Shown here: one piece after another, positions 24,101-36,500 of the stretch
Layout of the letters: every line of letters starts with the position of its first letter
How positions within the stretch are numbered: the first letter of the stretch is position 1
NCBI RefSeq assembly: GCF_036373705.1
Contig: NC_089863.1
Location: 4,175,444 to 4,239,443 of the forward strand
DNA from: Amia ocellicauda
Taxonomy: Eukaryota > Chordata > Actinopteri > Amiiformes > Amiidae
Length of the DNA stretch: 64,000 nt
Reading direction: 5' to 3'
Notes under the pieces: generated by a model
Databases searched by the model: none
What the model saw: only the letters and a program-made list of their open reading frames with translations
What the model was told of the DNA's origin: nothing
Program-made: the position numbers and the translations under genes

Positions 24101-27100
24101 TTCACTGATGAATGAGTATAATGTCCAGTATTTATTGAACTAAATTAATCTCTCTCTCTCTCTCTCAGTCCATGGCGTTCATGATCAGTGCCAATATGGA
24201 CATGGGGGCATCGGAGTTCCAGATCGAGGCGGCCATCAGCAAGATCTTCGCCTCTGTGAGTCCCATCCACCAGTGAATTCTCTGAGCCGTACATAGAGAA
24301 TCATAATGTTCTCCTCTGTATTCATACTGCTACTACAAACATGCTACTACCAACTATTGCTCCTGTTCATCCAACTACTAGTACTACCACTCAAAAATGT
24401 TGCCGCCCCCCCCCCCCCCCTTCCGAGCTCGTTTGCTACACTCATCAATAAACACTCATAGTGGCCAGACTCTGATTGACAGTTGGTCTTTGACAGATTG
24501 TTGTGTTGCTCCGTGATGCTGGGGGGGGTTTAGTCCCAGGTTGTGTTTGAGTGAAACCACAGAGATGGTGCTTAGATGTCAGAGGAAAAAAACACATCTA
24601 CAGTGCACTGAGGACTAGGGATGTGACGGAGCCGACAGAAATCCACATCCGTCCAGTGCAGATTTTAAAGCATTAAATCGGTTGAATGCGGATTTTAAAG
24701 CATTAAATCCATTGAATGCCGATGTAGTGTATTTAGTTGTAGGATAAAGGGGCATTTTTTATTTGCCAGTATTACTGTAAAATCAGTTTGCTACAGTTTT
24801 TATTAAAACATTGAATTATTAAAAAAAAAAAAAAAAGTGAAATAGAGATTAAACAACATCAACTCATAGTCCTAAAATTGAATGTAATGGAGTACTTTTA
24901 TTACTATTATTTTACTTTTCAAACTATAACAATTGCATGAGTCTTCAGACATTTAAAATTAATTGATGCCATAGTTGCAATTCCCCATGGTTTCTTAAGT
25001 TCTAAACATGTATCTAATACTACAATTACTAGTCACTTTACTACTTATACGTAGTTTAGGCTCTGAGCATCACAGGGGGAGCCGCATTAGAGCTAATGTG
25101 TGAGGGAGTTAAACACACGTGAACTCCATAGATGCCACCAACACTGGAAATACATTCACTTCGTAGGGTGGTACAGAAAGATACACTTCAGCCGATCTGA
25201 TACTGTTACTGGTTCATTTTCCACAACAACAGGGTTCACTTTCATGAAATTATAGTTTCACCAAAATACGTCTTCAGCTCCAGTGGTGTACGTAGTGGTA
25301 GAAATTCATACAAACAAGCAGGTGCTGCACACACTGTTTTATATGAATTGTTACATTAATAAGTGGGCTTTATTACTTATTCTCATCATATTATTTCAGA
25401 CATACATCACGCTAGAATTTTTTTTAAATGCGTTTATTAATATTTGTTAATATTTAGAATTGAGAAGCGTGGGATTGGAAGAGTGGCGCCACTCTGCCTT
25501 AACGGATTTTAAAGTGGCTGTCAGAGCGGCGCTCTGGTGTGTGTGTGTAGGCGTTTTGAACAGTGTGCATCTCTGTTCAACAGGAAGCCGCCTGGACAGT
25601 GGCAGACGAGTGCATTCAGGTCATGGGTGGCATGGGCTTCATGAAGGTAAGACTGATTCATTATTCATTTAAGGGGGGGGGGTCTAGTCCAGTCAGTGAC
25701 TCTGCAGCAGTCCAGTCCAGTCAGTGTGTGTTGCGCTGTGCGGTGTGTTGTTCAGTGTGTCGTGCAGTGCAGATCTCAGTGCGTCGGCGGGGCGCTGTGG
25801 AAACGCACGGCACAGTCATGCTGAGAACGAGATCTCGCCAGTGGGGGTGTGTGTGTGGGGGGGGTTACAGTGGAAACAGCTCTGTTGTGGTGGGGGGGGG
25901 TGGCAGTGCACTGCAGCTAAAAATACTGCTGATGGAAAACTGTGACCTGAGAGGGGTAGGGGTTGTGTGGTTGTGGGGTGGGGGGGTTCTCTCTGTGTGT
26001 GTGTGTGTGTGTGTGTGTCGCTGAGCACACGAGCAGTCTTATTGTTGTGGTTGTTCTCTCTCTCTCTCTTTGTCCCTGTCTCCTCCCCTCTTCTTTCTTT
26101 CTGTCTCTCTCCGTCCCTCTCCCTTTCTGCCATTTCGCTCATTGCCCCTCCTGTGTTTACAGTGGTATTGTTTGAGAAGTGAGAGACCGATACCTGGCTT
26201 TTAAAGTATTTGATCATTCCTTTCCACCAGTTGTATGACTTGTGATCTGTATTTGGAGGCACTGCTGTTGGAGATCAAATCAGACAGTGGTCTTGCATTG
26301 GTTGTCGTGACCTTTTTGCACCCAATGTCCTGGCAGGACGCGGGGGTGGAGCGGGTGATGAGGGACCTGCGCATCTTCCGCATCTTCGAGGGGACGAATG
26401 ACATCCTGCGGCTGTTCGTGGCCCTCAACGGCTTCCAGGTACTGGGGGTTGCAGTGCGAGAGTTTGTGTGCATCTCTCTCTCTCTCTCTCTCTCTCGTAA
26501 TATATATATATAGTGTGTGTGTGTGTATTTACATCTTCTTCCCCCTCCCTGTGCAGAACGCAGGCAGTCAGCTGAAGGGGCTCCAGCGCGCTCTGAAGAA
26601 CCCCCTGGGCAACGCAGGCTTCCTGGCCAGTGAGATCAGCAAGAGGGCCCGGAGGTGAGCGCCATGTGTTTGTGTGTCTGTCTCTGTGTGTGAGTGTGAG
26701 TCTCCAGTCCGTGTGTGTTTATCAGTCCCTCAAACATGAACTCAAGGGCAGGTGGTGTATTTAGGCCGTGGGTATGAGGGCTCAATTCATACACTCCCCC
26801 TCTCTCCTCCGCTCTGCAGGAAAGCGGGTATGGGCACGGGGCTCAGTCTGCAGGGCACCGTCCACCCGGACCTGGCCGAGAGCGGTGATCTGGTGAGTGT
26901 GCCGGGTCCTGGGGGGGGTTGTGAAGGAGATTTCAAGTCTTTCCGCCCAACTGAGCCTCAGATATCGAAGATGTTTCTGATTGTCCTTGGGGTGGGGGGG
27001 GGGCAGCAGGCCACGGTGTTGGCTGTCTGACTCTGTCTCTCCCCTCTCCAGCTGGTCGGCGCGGTGGAGCAGTTTGGCGGCGTCGTGGAGGAGCTGCTGC

Positions 27101-28330
27101 TGAAGCACGGCAAGAAGATCGTAGGTGAGGGACAGCTCTCGCCGCCTGACGTTTTCAGTCTCCTGCTTTTTGTGTTGTGTGGTTGTTTGAGTGGCGTTGT
27201 GTTGGCGGAGTGGGTGGCGTGGTGTGGCATTGTTGTGTGTGAGTGGCGTTGTGTTGGCGGTGTGGGTGGCGTGGTGTGTTGCATCGTGGTGGTGTTTTGA
27301 CGGTGGTGTCATGTGTTTCAGACGAGCAGTTTGTGCTGAAGAGGGTGGCCGACAGCGCCATTGACCTCTACGGCATGGTGGTCGTGCTCTCCAGGTACAG
27401 TATCTCTGTGCGTGTGTGTGTTTGTGCATATTTCAGATCTCTTGTTGTGCACGCACACACTCCTAGTGCCAGCCCATTTATCTGCATCCTGCCTCCGCTA
27501 TTGTCACATTGGAGATCGTACAGTCAGCGTCTCTCGTTTCTGCATCTGTGTGAGATTAGAGGAGTCGTGTGGAAACGGCACCCCTCCCCGTGATACTAAC
27601 CTGTTTACTGCAGAGAGTGTGATGTCATCAGTCACATGGTTAACAGGATGTGAATATCTGTCTACTTTGAACACTGACAGTTAAGGTGAGAGAGGAGAGA
27701 TTTCACAGAGCTTAAAAGAAAACGGTCAATCTAATCGGTACACTGTTTGTGTGTGTGTAGATGCTATCGGGGTTATGGGGAAGGATTTTAGTGTTGTATT
27801 CTCACACACATGGGCTTCAGAGCACTGTGCGTCTCTTATTACCCTTCTGTCCCTCTGTGTGTTTGTCTTACTGTGTGTGTGTGCGTTGTGTCCCCAGGGC
27901 CTCGCGCTCCCTCAGTCAGGGCCACGCCTCCGCACAGCATGAGAGGATGCTGTGTGAGACCTGGTGCTTCGAGGTGAGTCACAGAGCTGCCACTCTGTCT
28001 ACAGGGAGGGGAGGGTGATGTCATATTATAGTTCCCCATGAGAGTGATGGCTTACTGTAGTGATGTCATACAGTAGTTCCCCATGAGAATGATGTCTTAT
28101 TGTAGTTCTCCCCCCTCTCTCCACACACACACACCTTTGTCTTGGATACAGTCTCCCTGACCTCTGACCTTTGACCCCTCCCCCCCCCCCAGGCTCACCA
28201 GAGGATCATGCAAGACACGCGCACCCTGAAGGACAGCTCCACCAAGAAGATCTTCAAGAACCTGCGGGCCATCTCCACGGCCGTGGTGGAGAACGGGGGC
28301 ACCGTGTCCCCCCACCCCCTGGGCTTCTAA
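15154..28330 (+). CDS. acadvl: Very-long-chain acyl-CoA dehydrogenase, mitochondrial, complete, 20 exons
   Basis: FAD enzyme of the mitochondrial inner membrane catalysing the first step of long-chain fatty acid beta-oxidation. Exons: 15154-15227, 16142-16211, 17110-17184, 17515-17587, 18791-18855, 19022-19156, 19343-19487, 19872-20001, 20747-20872, 23232-23430, 23963-24067, 24169-24255, 25584-25646, 26337-26438, 26557-26654, 26820-26892, 27052-27124, 27322-27394, 27898-27973, 28193-28330. They sum to 1980 nt (659 residues plus stop); the human protein has 655 residues and the gene also 20 exons. All junctions are GT-AG and in phase. Residues 1-25 form a basic mitochondrial presequence. Landmarks: [33 protein letters not shown] (FAD/substrate), [23 protein letters not shown], and the catalytic Glu in [12 protein letters not shown] (about residue 467). 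The C-terminal membrane-binding extension ends HPLGF. Exon 14 begins DAGVERV where human has EPGVERV. Intact and probably functional. Confidence 0.97.
16336..16745 (+). repeat. GC-rich minisatellite in acadvl intron 2
   Basis: Degenerate tandem units built from TGTGTGCTGTGCTGTG and GTTTGTGCTGGGCTGCG. Three copies of CTGCGGCCGCTGTG (8-bp NotI site inside) occur near 16405, 16495 and 16598. It opens a spurious Cys/Val/Leu-rich frame. Confidence 0.8.
17772..18712. mobile_element. Foldback-type element with long, blockwise inverted repeats (acadvl intron 4)
   Basis: Outer arms 17772-17880 and 18606-18712 are reverse complements over about 105 bases with few mismatches (shared core ACTACACTTGCGTTTTTTAT). 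Further inward, 18275-18318 pairs with 18519-18562 (GACAAGACTGACACTTTCCA), and 18222-18246 pairs with 18416-18441. There is no transposase frame, so it would be non-autonomous. The boundaries are my best estimate from where arm matching fades; target-site duplications were not resolved. Confidence 0.75.
21462..22377 (-). mobile_element. Internally deleted Tc1 element in acadvl intron 9
   Basis: Flanked by TA target duplications (21460-21461, 22378-22379) with termini of the CAGTGAGGG…TATTTGATCCCC type and about 200-bp inverted repeats. The minus strand keeps only the last 125 codons of the transposase (22047-21670; NDPKHT and [10 protein letters not shown]). Compared with the 1577-bp copy at 43655, about 660 bp including the DNA-binding domain is gone. 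The surviving peptide differs from that copy by a single residue (GFVTKY versus GFATKY). Confidence 0.9.
22500..23042 (+). mobile_element. CR1-family LINE 3' end in acadvl intron 9
   Basis: Encodes the C-terminal end of a CR1 reverse transcriptase polyprotein ([37 protein letters not shown]) with frame breaks, then the characteristic 3' end ACGATGGGGCGAATGGCCTC and TTTTGTTCTTATAAC. A second copy of the same 3' end lies at 53530-53770. Confidence 0.8.
25683..25730. repeat. Short copy of a dispersed minisatellite motif (acadvl intron 13)
   Basis: AGTCCAGTCAGTGACTCTGC…AGCAGTCCAGTCCAGTC is the same motif that forms a larger array at 50860-51075 in the integrin gene. Confidence 0.7.
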
Positions 28331-29540
28331 CCCCCCTCCGAAACCCCCTCCACACCAGTATAGCAGCCGAGTCTCACAAACAAAGGCGGTTTGGTCAGAG
28401 AGTTGGTTTATTTTTAGTTCAGTTCAGTTTGTTCCAATCGGAGGCAGTTCGGTCTGGTTCAAACCGGCTCTGGTGGAGTCAGTTCTAGTCTCCCAGCACT
28501 GAGACGTACATGTGACGGGGTGGGGTGCAGGGGAGGGCGATCTGTATTCTTTTCCTCCACTATAGCAACGTCTATAGACAATTAATAATATTAATAATCA
28601 TTATCCTGATGATAGCGACTTGAATTCTCCAGGTGAACTCGTGTTCCTGGACTTGTGAGCGTTAACGTCCATCCGTCCGAAGTGATGCCCGGTCCCAGGC
28701 CAGGACTGGCAGATCTCCGAGCCAGTGAGGTCCGACCAGAGCCAAGGAAAGTAACAAGGAAACCCCTCTCAACAAGCCTGAACACGTCTGAACACCTCTG
28801 GACAACTCTCAACAGCTTCTGTCCACTTCCTCAATTTTGAGTCCTTATGAATCAGCCTTTAACACAGACGCACACACCCCAACACAATTACTCACACACA
28901 CCAGTGTTTCCCCTTGAAAACATAAAGGAAACACCCCCCCCACCACCCAGGGAAACATTACACACACACACAACCCTTTCGCCTCAGGTACCCGGGCCCG
29001 GCTGCCACGCCTTGTCCCTCCCATCTTTGGGGGAAACCCTCAGGCCATTTCCTGGCAGTGAATGTATCGCAGAATCAGTCAGTGCCTCTCAGTTCCTCCA
29101 TGGAACTCAAACCAACAGCAGGAATACAGATGTATATTTTTAAAGCATATGTTAAGCACTTCTAAAAAAAAATCCCTATTTTCTTTAAACCCGTTCTGTG
29201 GCAGGGAGGGGGTTTGTGCGACTCCTGGCCCTTATTGTTTGTCTTTGTTTTCTCTTGACAAGTACAACAGGCCGGTCACCACACAGCCTCCTGCGCCGTG
29301 ATTGGCCGTGCCCGTCGTCAGGTGATCGGAGTGGGGCACCCAGAGTTCCGCATTCTCTTTTGGTTTGTTGGTTGAATTGTACGTCATGTAAAACACACTA
29401 ATTGTAACCTACTTCTTAATTTATACAGTCGGATTTGTGCAGGGGAATCACGGGAGAATTTACTTTCGAAGCTGTTTCTCGCTCGTCTTTGTTGTCTTGT
29501 GAGAACAAAATAATGTGTGAATAAAACCCATCTCGACACA
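28331..29540 (+). terminator. acadvl 3' UTR and polyadenylation signal
   Basis: After the TAA at 28328-28330 no further splice-linked frame is seen. AATAAA occurs at 29520-29525, followed by a T/GT-rich downstream element (TGTCTGTTTGTCTTGTCTC). Length of about 1.2 kb is plausible for a 3' UTR. No closer AATAAA was noticed. Confidence 0.55.
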
Positions 29541-29545
29541 CTCTC

Positions 29546-30394
29546 CCCCATGTCTGTTTGTCTTGTCTCTCTCGTGTTCTGTGGGGGATGGGGGATATCC
29601 ACAGGCACGCCTCGCGATGCCCCCTCGATGGATGAGGAAGTGCTTTGATGTGTTTGGGTCTTTTTTTTAATTATTTCCTGGTGGACTAAACCTCACTACA
29701 AAAGTGCAGGAACACAAATCGAATGGAGCATTAAAAACTGCAGTGGTGTCGTCTTCTGTTATTTTGATATTGGCATGAAGCCAGTGTCACATCCTTTCTT
29801 TTACACTGTCACCCCCCCCATCCCCTTCCCCCTTATCTGGGTGACTCTCGCTCGGCTCAGGAAGGAAGTGTGGCGGTCAGACATGCCACTTTGTGAAATT
29901 TCCCAGTGACACGTTTGGTGACAAAAACAGCAGCTGTTGCATCTTTTCTGTCTATCCTTTTTCTGTTTGATTTGATTTTTTTCTGTATAACGGATGTGGC
30001 TGCACCACACAAGCAAACAGCCCGGTGGGTCTGAAGCCTGGGCTGCAGCTCCTCTTTATCTCGGTGAACTGGGTAATGTGCTGGAGTGAAGATCTGGACT
30101 GGACTGTGTCTTATCTGTTTCCTGTGGGCGAGGGTTCGCTCTCTGAACTGGCAGTGTGCGATACCAGCATTACCACATATGCGCTCAGACATGCTGCACA
30201 CTGTCCGCACAGGGACGACAGTCACAGCACAGGTCTAGTGTGTGAGTGTGAGTCAAATTAGCTGACTCACTGGTTGATTGATACACTGGTGTAACTCTTA
30301 GGTTTTAAAGCAATTGGAGATCTGACTGCAGATTCAAAAGAGGAAGTAGAGTGGTGGTGGGGGGGTGGATATCAACACAGCTGCTAAAGACAAC
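29546..30394. other. Intergenic DNA, nothing recognised
   Basis: Mixed-composition sequence without exon-like frames flanked by splice sites, arrays or transposon ends. Confidence 0.4.
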
Positions 30395-32205
30395 CAGCCC
30401 TCTCCCACTCAGCAGTCTGAAGAGAGCAACTCAGCCAGCAGCCCACCAATCACGCCTCAAACACCAGTCCACCAATCACAGCTCAGACAGCAGCCCACCA
30501 TTACGGTCATGTTCGTGAAGTTCAATTCTGTGCAGTTCTGCACAGAAATTCCGAGATGTGCGTTCTTGGAGTGTTTCTGCGTGATGCCACTATGCCCCAC
30601 CCGCAGAAATCTGTGCATCAGCTCCGCAGCTCTGCGCATCCCAGAAAAGTTGCTGCGGGAGGCTACTACTGCTGCCCCCTAGTTAGAAGAGGTGAATGGC
30701 AACTTATCACACACAGCATTGTCAGATATAGATATTCTATATATGGAATGCTTGAGCGGTTCTTTAGCATTGTCTATGCTTTATTAAATTATTACATTTT
30801 AAGAAATATAATAATAAAGCTGTAACTTAAATGATTAGCAATTCCAATTGTTTTCAAAAAAACTGTAGAATACTATAAAAATAATAAAAAATCAAGTCAT
30901 CCAATCACATTGATATCTGCAGGGTCTGTGCAGAAAGGCGTTCTTCATTCTGCTGTGTGTGAAGTCAGAGCACAACAAGACGCATCCAGCACAGCAAGCT
31001 GTGGGATACATGAACGTGACCTATGGCTCAGACAGTAGCCCGCCAATCACGCCTCAAACAGCAGCCCACCAATCACAGCTCAGACAGCAGTCCACCAATT
31101 ATGTCTCAGACAGCAGTCTACCAATCACATCTGAGACAGTAGCCCGCCAATCACAACTCAGACAGCAGCCCGCCAATCAGAGCTCAGACAGCAGCCCACC
31201 AATCACAGCTCAGACAGCAGCCTGCCAATCACAGGTCAGATAGCAATCCACCAATCACAACTCAGACAGCAGCCCGCCAATCAGAGCTCAGACAGCAGCC
31301 CACCAATCACAGCTCAGACAGCAGCCCACCAATCACAGCTCAGACAGCAGCCTGCCAATCACAGCTCAGATAGCAATCCACCAATCACAACTCAGACAGC
31401 AGCCCGCCAATCAGAGCTCAGACAGCAGCCCACCAATCACGCCTCAAACAGCAGCCCACCAATCACAGCTCAGACAGCAGTCCACCAATTATGTCTCAGA
31501 CAGCAGTCTACCAATCACATCTGAGACAGTAGCCCGCCAATCACAACTCAGACAGCAGCCCGCCAATCAGAGCTCAGACAGCAGCCCACCAATCACAGCT
31601 CAGACAGCAGCCTGCCAATCACAGCTCAGATAGCAATCCACCAATCACAACTCAGACAGCAGCCCGCCAATCAGAGCTCAGACAGCAGCCCACCAATCAC
31701 AGCTCAGACAGCAATCTACCAATCACAGCTCAGATAGCAGCCCGCCAATCAAAGCTCAGACAGCAATCCACCAATCACAGCTCAGATAGCAGCCCGCCAA
31801 TCAAAGCTCAGACAGCAACCCACCAATCACAGCTCAGAGAGCAGCCCACCAATCACAGCTCAGACAGCAATCCACCAATCACAGCTCAGATAGCAGCCCG
31901 CCAATCAAAGCTCAGACAGCAGCCCACCAATCATGCATCAAACAGCTGCTCACCAATCACACCTGCGACAGTAGCCTGCCAATCACTGCTCAGACAGCAG
32001 TCCACCAATTATGTCTCAGACAGCAGTCTACCAATCACACCTGAGACAGTAGCCCGCCAATCACAACTCAGACAGCAGTCCATCAATCATAGCTCAGACA
32101 GCAATCCTCCAATCGCAGCTCAGACAGCAGTTCACCAATCAGAGCTCAGACAGCAGCCCACCAATCAGCTTGGACAGCAGCCCAGCAATCACAGCATGGG
32201 CAGGC
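30395..32205 (+). repeat. 26-bp minisatellite with a CCAAT box in almost every unit
   Basis: Consensus unit AGCCCACCAATCACAGCTCA plus GACAGC. About 45 tandem units span 31020-32190, and a few more lie at 30398-30505. These are separated by about 510 bp of unrelated DNA (30506-31015). Variants (CCGCCAATCA, CCACCAATTA, CTACCAATCA) recur in blocks: the series beginning GCCTCAAACAGCAGCCC at 31051 recurs at 31441, giving a higher-order period of 390 bp (15 units). The 26-bp period is not a multiple of three and no coding use is apparent. Confidence 0.92.
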
Positions 32206-33236
32206 CATGTGAGCAGGAAGCCTAGAACTGCAAGAAATCATCAGGATATAACAAAACTGGGGAATGTTGGCTAATTGACACCCAATTAAGTCTCAGATGG
32301 GCCGAGCCAATCCAGCCGCTCGTTAATGTGAGTAGTTCACTATAGAAAGAAACCACCAGAGTAAAATCCACCATGGCACCCTGTCCTTCTGGGTTTAACC
32401 GTGTCTGAGACTTTCGCAGGCGGCTTCAAAACAAGAGACACTGGTGTTAGCAAATATAAATACATGTGTGTTTTATTGCTGTTCAGACACGTACATTCGC
32501 AAAGAGAAGTGGAAGACAAAGAATTCACATGATCCCAGGACACTTACAGTCTGCTCTTCTTCAACAATCGGGTGCATTGACCTGCAGGAGGGTGACACAC
32601 TCAGTTTGGCTTATGAAACAGGGCGATCGGGACTTCCTCATTCTCTCAGAGCTGCAGTATTTCAAGTCTGCTTGGGAAAAAAAACACACAAAAAAGCATT
32701 GTGTTGAACGGAAATACCCTGGGTGGGTATTTCAAAGAGCAATGACAGGTGACGAATCTCCTGCTCTCCGGCCTGTGGGCTCAGCTGTACCTGAACTTCC
32801 AGCTTTCACCATTGGACCTCCATCACCATCCTGACCGGCAGCGTGTGTCTCTGCCCAACGGTCCAAGACATCTCAAAGAACGTTCCGGAGCGTGCATGTG
32901 ACCAGGACATGCCACTGTCAGACCAGGGACACATGGGATACCACACTCCCAACCACGGCTCCCGAACAGAGGGTGGGGAACCCGGGCTGGTTGTCCGAGT
33001 TTAGTTCCTCAAAGACAAGAGTCCCGTGATGTCTCCCCCGAGTCATGCTGTACCATGGCTTTTTGGTAACAAACAACAAACTTCCCCGTGACACGTTTAT
33101 TTATAGTATGTTTCATTTCATTTTTTGTCTTTTTTCTCGTCCTGCTGGGGGAACGTAAAACAGGTCCGTGCAGTCTTTGCTACAATCACCCTTTGAGGGA
33201 CAGTCAAAGATCTCCGTCTTCCCCCCATCACCTAGA

Positions 33237-33274
<38 letters not shown>

Positions 33275-33576
33275 TCCTTTGGTGGTTGAAGAAGAAGATT
33301 GGTAAATCCCTAAGAGACACCAAAAATATTTTCTGTCCAACTCCAGGGAAGTAGTGTGTTTGAGGAGGGGGTGGGTATGGTCCTTCAGGTGATCATGATA
33401 AAAATGCACCCCTGTCTCCATCCCCTCCAAAAAGCACCCCCCCAAACAAACAGGATATCCCATAGTGATTATATATTCCACTGGGGAGGCTGTTTATTCC
33501 ATATTTCTCTGGATTGGGGGGTGTTTTTGAATGGCTCTCTGTCGCCCCCTCCAAGAGGCGTGGGATGAAAGCCCCA
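32206..33576. other. Intergenic DNA, no gene seen
   Basis: Contains a (TC)n microsatellite at about 33238-33268. No exon-like frames with splice sites were found. Confidence 0.4.
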
Positions 33577-36500
33577 CTACACAGACGTCTGCGAGGGACC
33601 GTCCACAGACAGCAGGCGCTGGGCGGACGTCATGGCCCTCTCCCTGGAAGACACAGAAAAGACACGTTAGGGTCCCTGTCTCTGGGTGTGGGAGCTCAAT
33701 GGCCACCCCTTGGTCTCTCCCCAGAAGCCTCTCACTACAGTTACTGTAGCCCATTGTTTTGGGCTGTGTAAATAAGGGGCCCTTAAAGTGTGAAGAAAAA
33801 TTACAAAATACGCCTGGACAAAGAACGTAGCGGTTTCGCACCCCTCATTCAGCGGATGAGCAGATCAAAGTAATGATTAATTATTAATGACTGTAGTTTA
33901 AAGAAATGAAAATAGTCAAGCACACATATTTGCTCTTTTCGTAGATAAAGAAAAGGATGAACATGATATATATCTAGAAACAGAGCAAATTTGTGTGCTT
34001 GACTATTTTCTCTTGTTTTCTAACTCCAATTGAAATGCATCAAAAAAACTTATATAAAGCTGTATTTTTCGCTTTTGCTCAGCACTAAAAAGGGAAAATC
34101 ACCCACAAGAGCAACAGGTCTGAATGAAAATCAACCGTCACACGATTTGTCTCCAAGTCGTCTCCACACAAAACAATGTGGCCTCAGATACCATCTCCAG
34201 GCTCTGAGTTATTTGGTTGTGTGAATAAACCACAGCCGTGTTATCGTTCTTCCAGCGTAAAGTTGTACGGGCCAGATGTAAAGTTTGCAGAACTGGGTAA
34301 AAAGTTTCACCTCACATTTGATTTTTTAAACTCAGTTATGATTTCTTACAATGTATGAGAAACGTAAGAGTGAGTGTGTGTGAGTGTGTTGTTTTTAGAG
34401 TGAGTGTGTGTTTTTTTTTGTTTGTTTTTTTACCAAGATAGAAAGCGACATTTTGAGAAGCAGAATCTCGCGCACCAAGGAACTGGATTGAGTTCTCAAA
34501 TGACTCCAGAGTCCAGACTTTATATGGTCGCACCGGTCAAATAATGATATTGAGGTGATCGCACTGACACACTACATAATACACTGTGCTAAGAGGACAA
34601 GGAGCAGACACACTACACTGTGATAAGGGCACACGGAGCACTGGCACACTACATGACAAACTGCAATAAGGGTACACAGAGCATTTACACTATGACACTG
34701 CAATAAGGGTACACAGAGCACAGACACAATATAACAGACACACAGTGATGAGGGCACACAGAGAGCTCTTATCAACTAAATTTATAAGATGTTATTCAAC
34801 TTTGCACAGTGCTTATTGACTGCTACAGATGATGCTTTGTTAGTGTTATCTATATGTATATATACTGAAAATATACTGTGATTAATTATGGCGTGGTGGA
34901 GTTTTGTTATTGCATTAAATAAAACACACAACAGACACTCACACACATTGTGATACACATTGTGAGAAAGGATGAAAGCTTTATATAGCACTGAGCACGT
35001 CTGCCAGAAAGGACCCCCCGGGAAACCAGCTCGTGAGAATTTCCTCTCTGGCAAAGTCTCCCAGAGGGGTGCGGGGGTGTGTGTGTGGGGGTGCACTATG
35101 GGAATGAATGCTGGTCAGGATGCCAACTGGGTGGCTGATCTGGAGCTCAACTGAGTCAGAGGAGGGACCAGGAGGTGTGCATTGTTCAAAGGGATCTCTT
35201 TGGCTCTCTCTCTCTTCTTTCCCCACCCCTGCTCTCTCTCTCTCTATCCCTCCCTCCCTTGCTGTCCAGCACTTCTTTATGTTATTGAGGCTGGAGACCC
35301 TGCTGGACTGGACTGTGTCTCTGCAGGACCAGGGCTGAGACCCCACTGGACTGGACTGTGTCTCTCAGGACCAGGGCTGAGACCCTGCTGGACTGGACTG
35401 TGTCTCTCAGGACCAGCCATTCCTCTCAACAGCATAGAGGATAAGCCACCTGGGGAAATCCTATCTGTCCAGACTGGAGTCCCCCCTGCACTGCAAAGAT
35501 CCAGAAACCTGCAGCTTCCAGTCAAAGCTAAACCCACTGAGTCTGCACTGACTGCTGGAGCCACACCTTCAGACTCCAATTAACCAATTAAGACTGGACT
35601 GGATGGGCAGTGCCAGTATTGTAGTGCAGTCCTGGCCCATGCACTCTACAACCCGCCCCCTACACTCCCGAGCCCCCCAACGCCACGTCCATGCAGAAGG
35701 AAGTGTTTTCTAGTAGAGGCATATCTTGGGGGGAGAGGGGCAACCACCCCTCATGGGAAAAATCTATGATCCACTGAAGTTTGTAAACGACATAAATAAA
35801 TACAAATCACTCTTGTGCTCCCCCTTGTACCCCCACTCCCCTGTCCCCGCTCCCCTCATTGAAAAGGTCACACCATAACCCCACCTCCTACAGATCAGAT
35901 GCCGCAGGACTGACAGCTGTACCTCCGGCACCAGGATGTGCCAACGACTGGTTTAAAGATTATCAACAGGGATTATATCTACAGACCACTTCCAGCCTCC
36001 CGTGCCCCACTCCTCAACTCCCTCCCTCTACCCCACTCACCGGGGTGGCGGGTGGTGCCGGCCGGGGGTGGTGGTGCGCAGGGTCCAGGCCAGCGCCCCC
36101 TTGAGGTCCCAGGACAGGCAGTGCCAGCGCAGGTGCAGGCGCTCCAGCAGCTCCTCCTTGCGCAGCCCGTAGACCACGGGCGCGATGCACTGCGCCAGGC
36201 TGAAGAAGGCGAAGTTGACCACGCCGAACAGCGCCCGCGTCTCCTGGGGCAGCTTCAGCAGGTGCAGCAGGAAGCTGACAAAGTTGGGCAGGATGTAGAC
36301 GGCCAGCTGGACGCCATGCATGGCGATGGTCTTGCGGCCGGCCCGGTTCCGCCGGCTCAGCACGCCCAGGCGCCGGCCCTCCTGCAGGATGCGGCCGTAG
36401 CTGAAGAGGATGAGGCTGGTGCACAGCGACACCAGCAGGATCTTCTGCAGCTCACCGCGCTGGAGCTGGTCCCGGCCGCAGGTGGGCTGCGAGGCGTTGG

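Noticed and set aside
30395-32205. Regular repeats with short variable positions resembling a CRISPR array
   Set aside because: Units are contiguous 26-mers without unique spacers, in a vertebrate intergenic region; it is a minisatellite.
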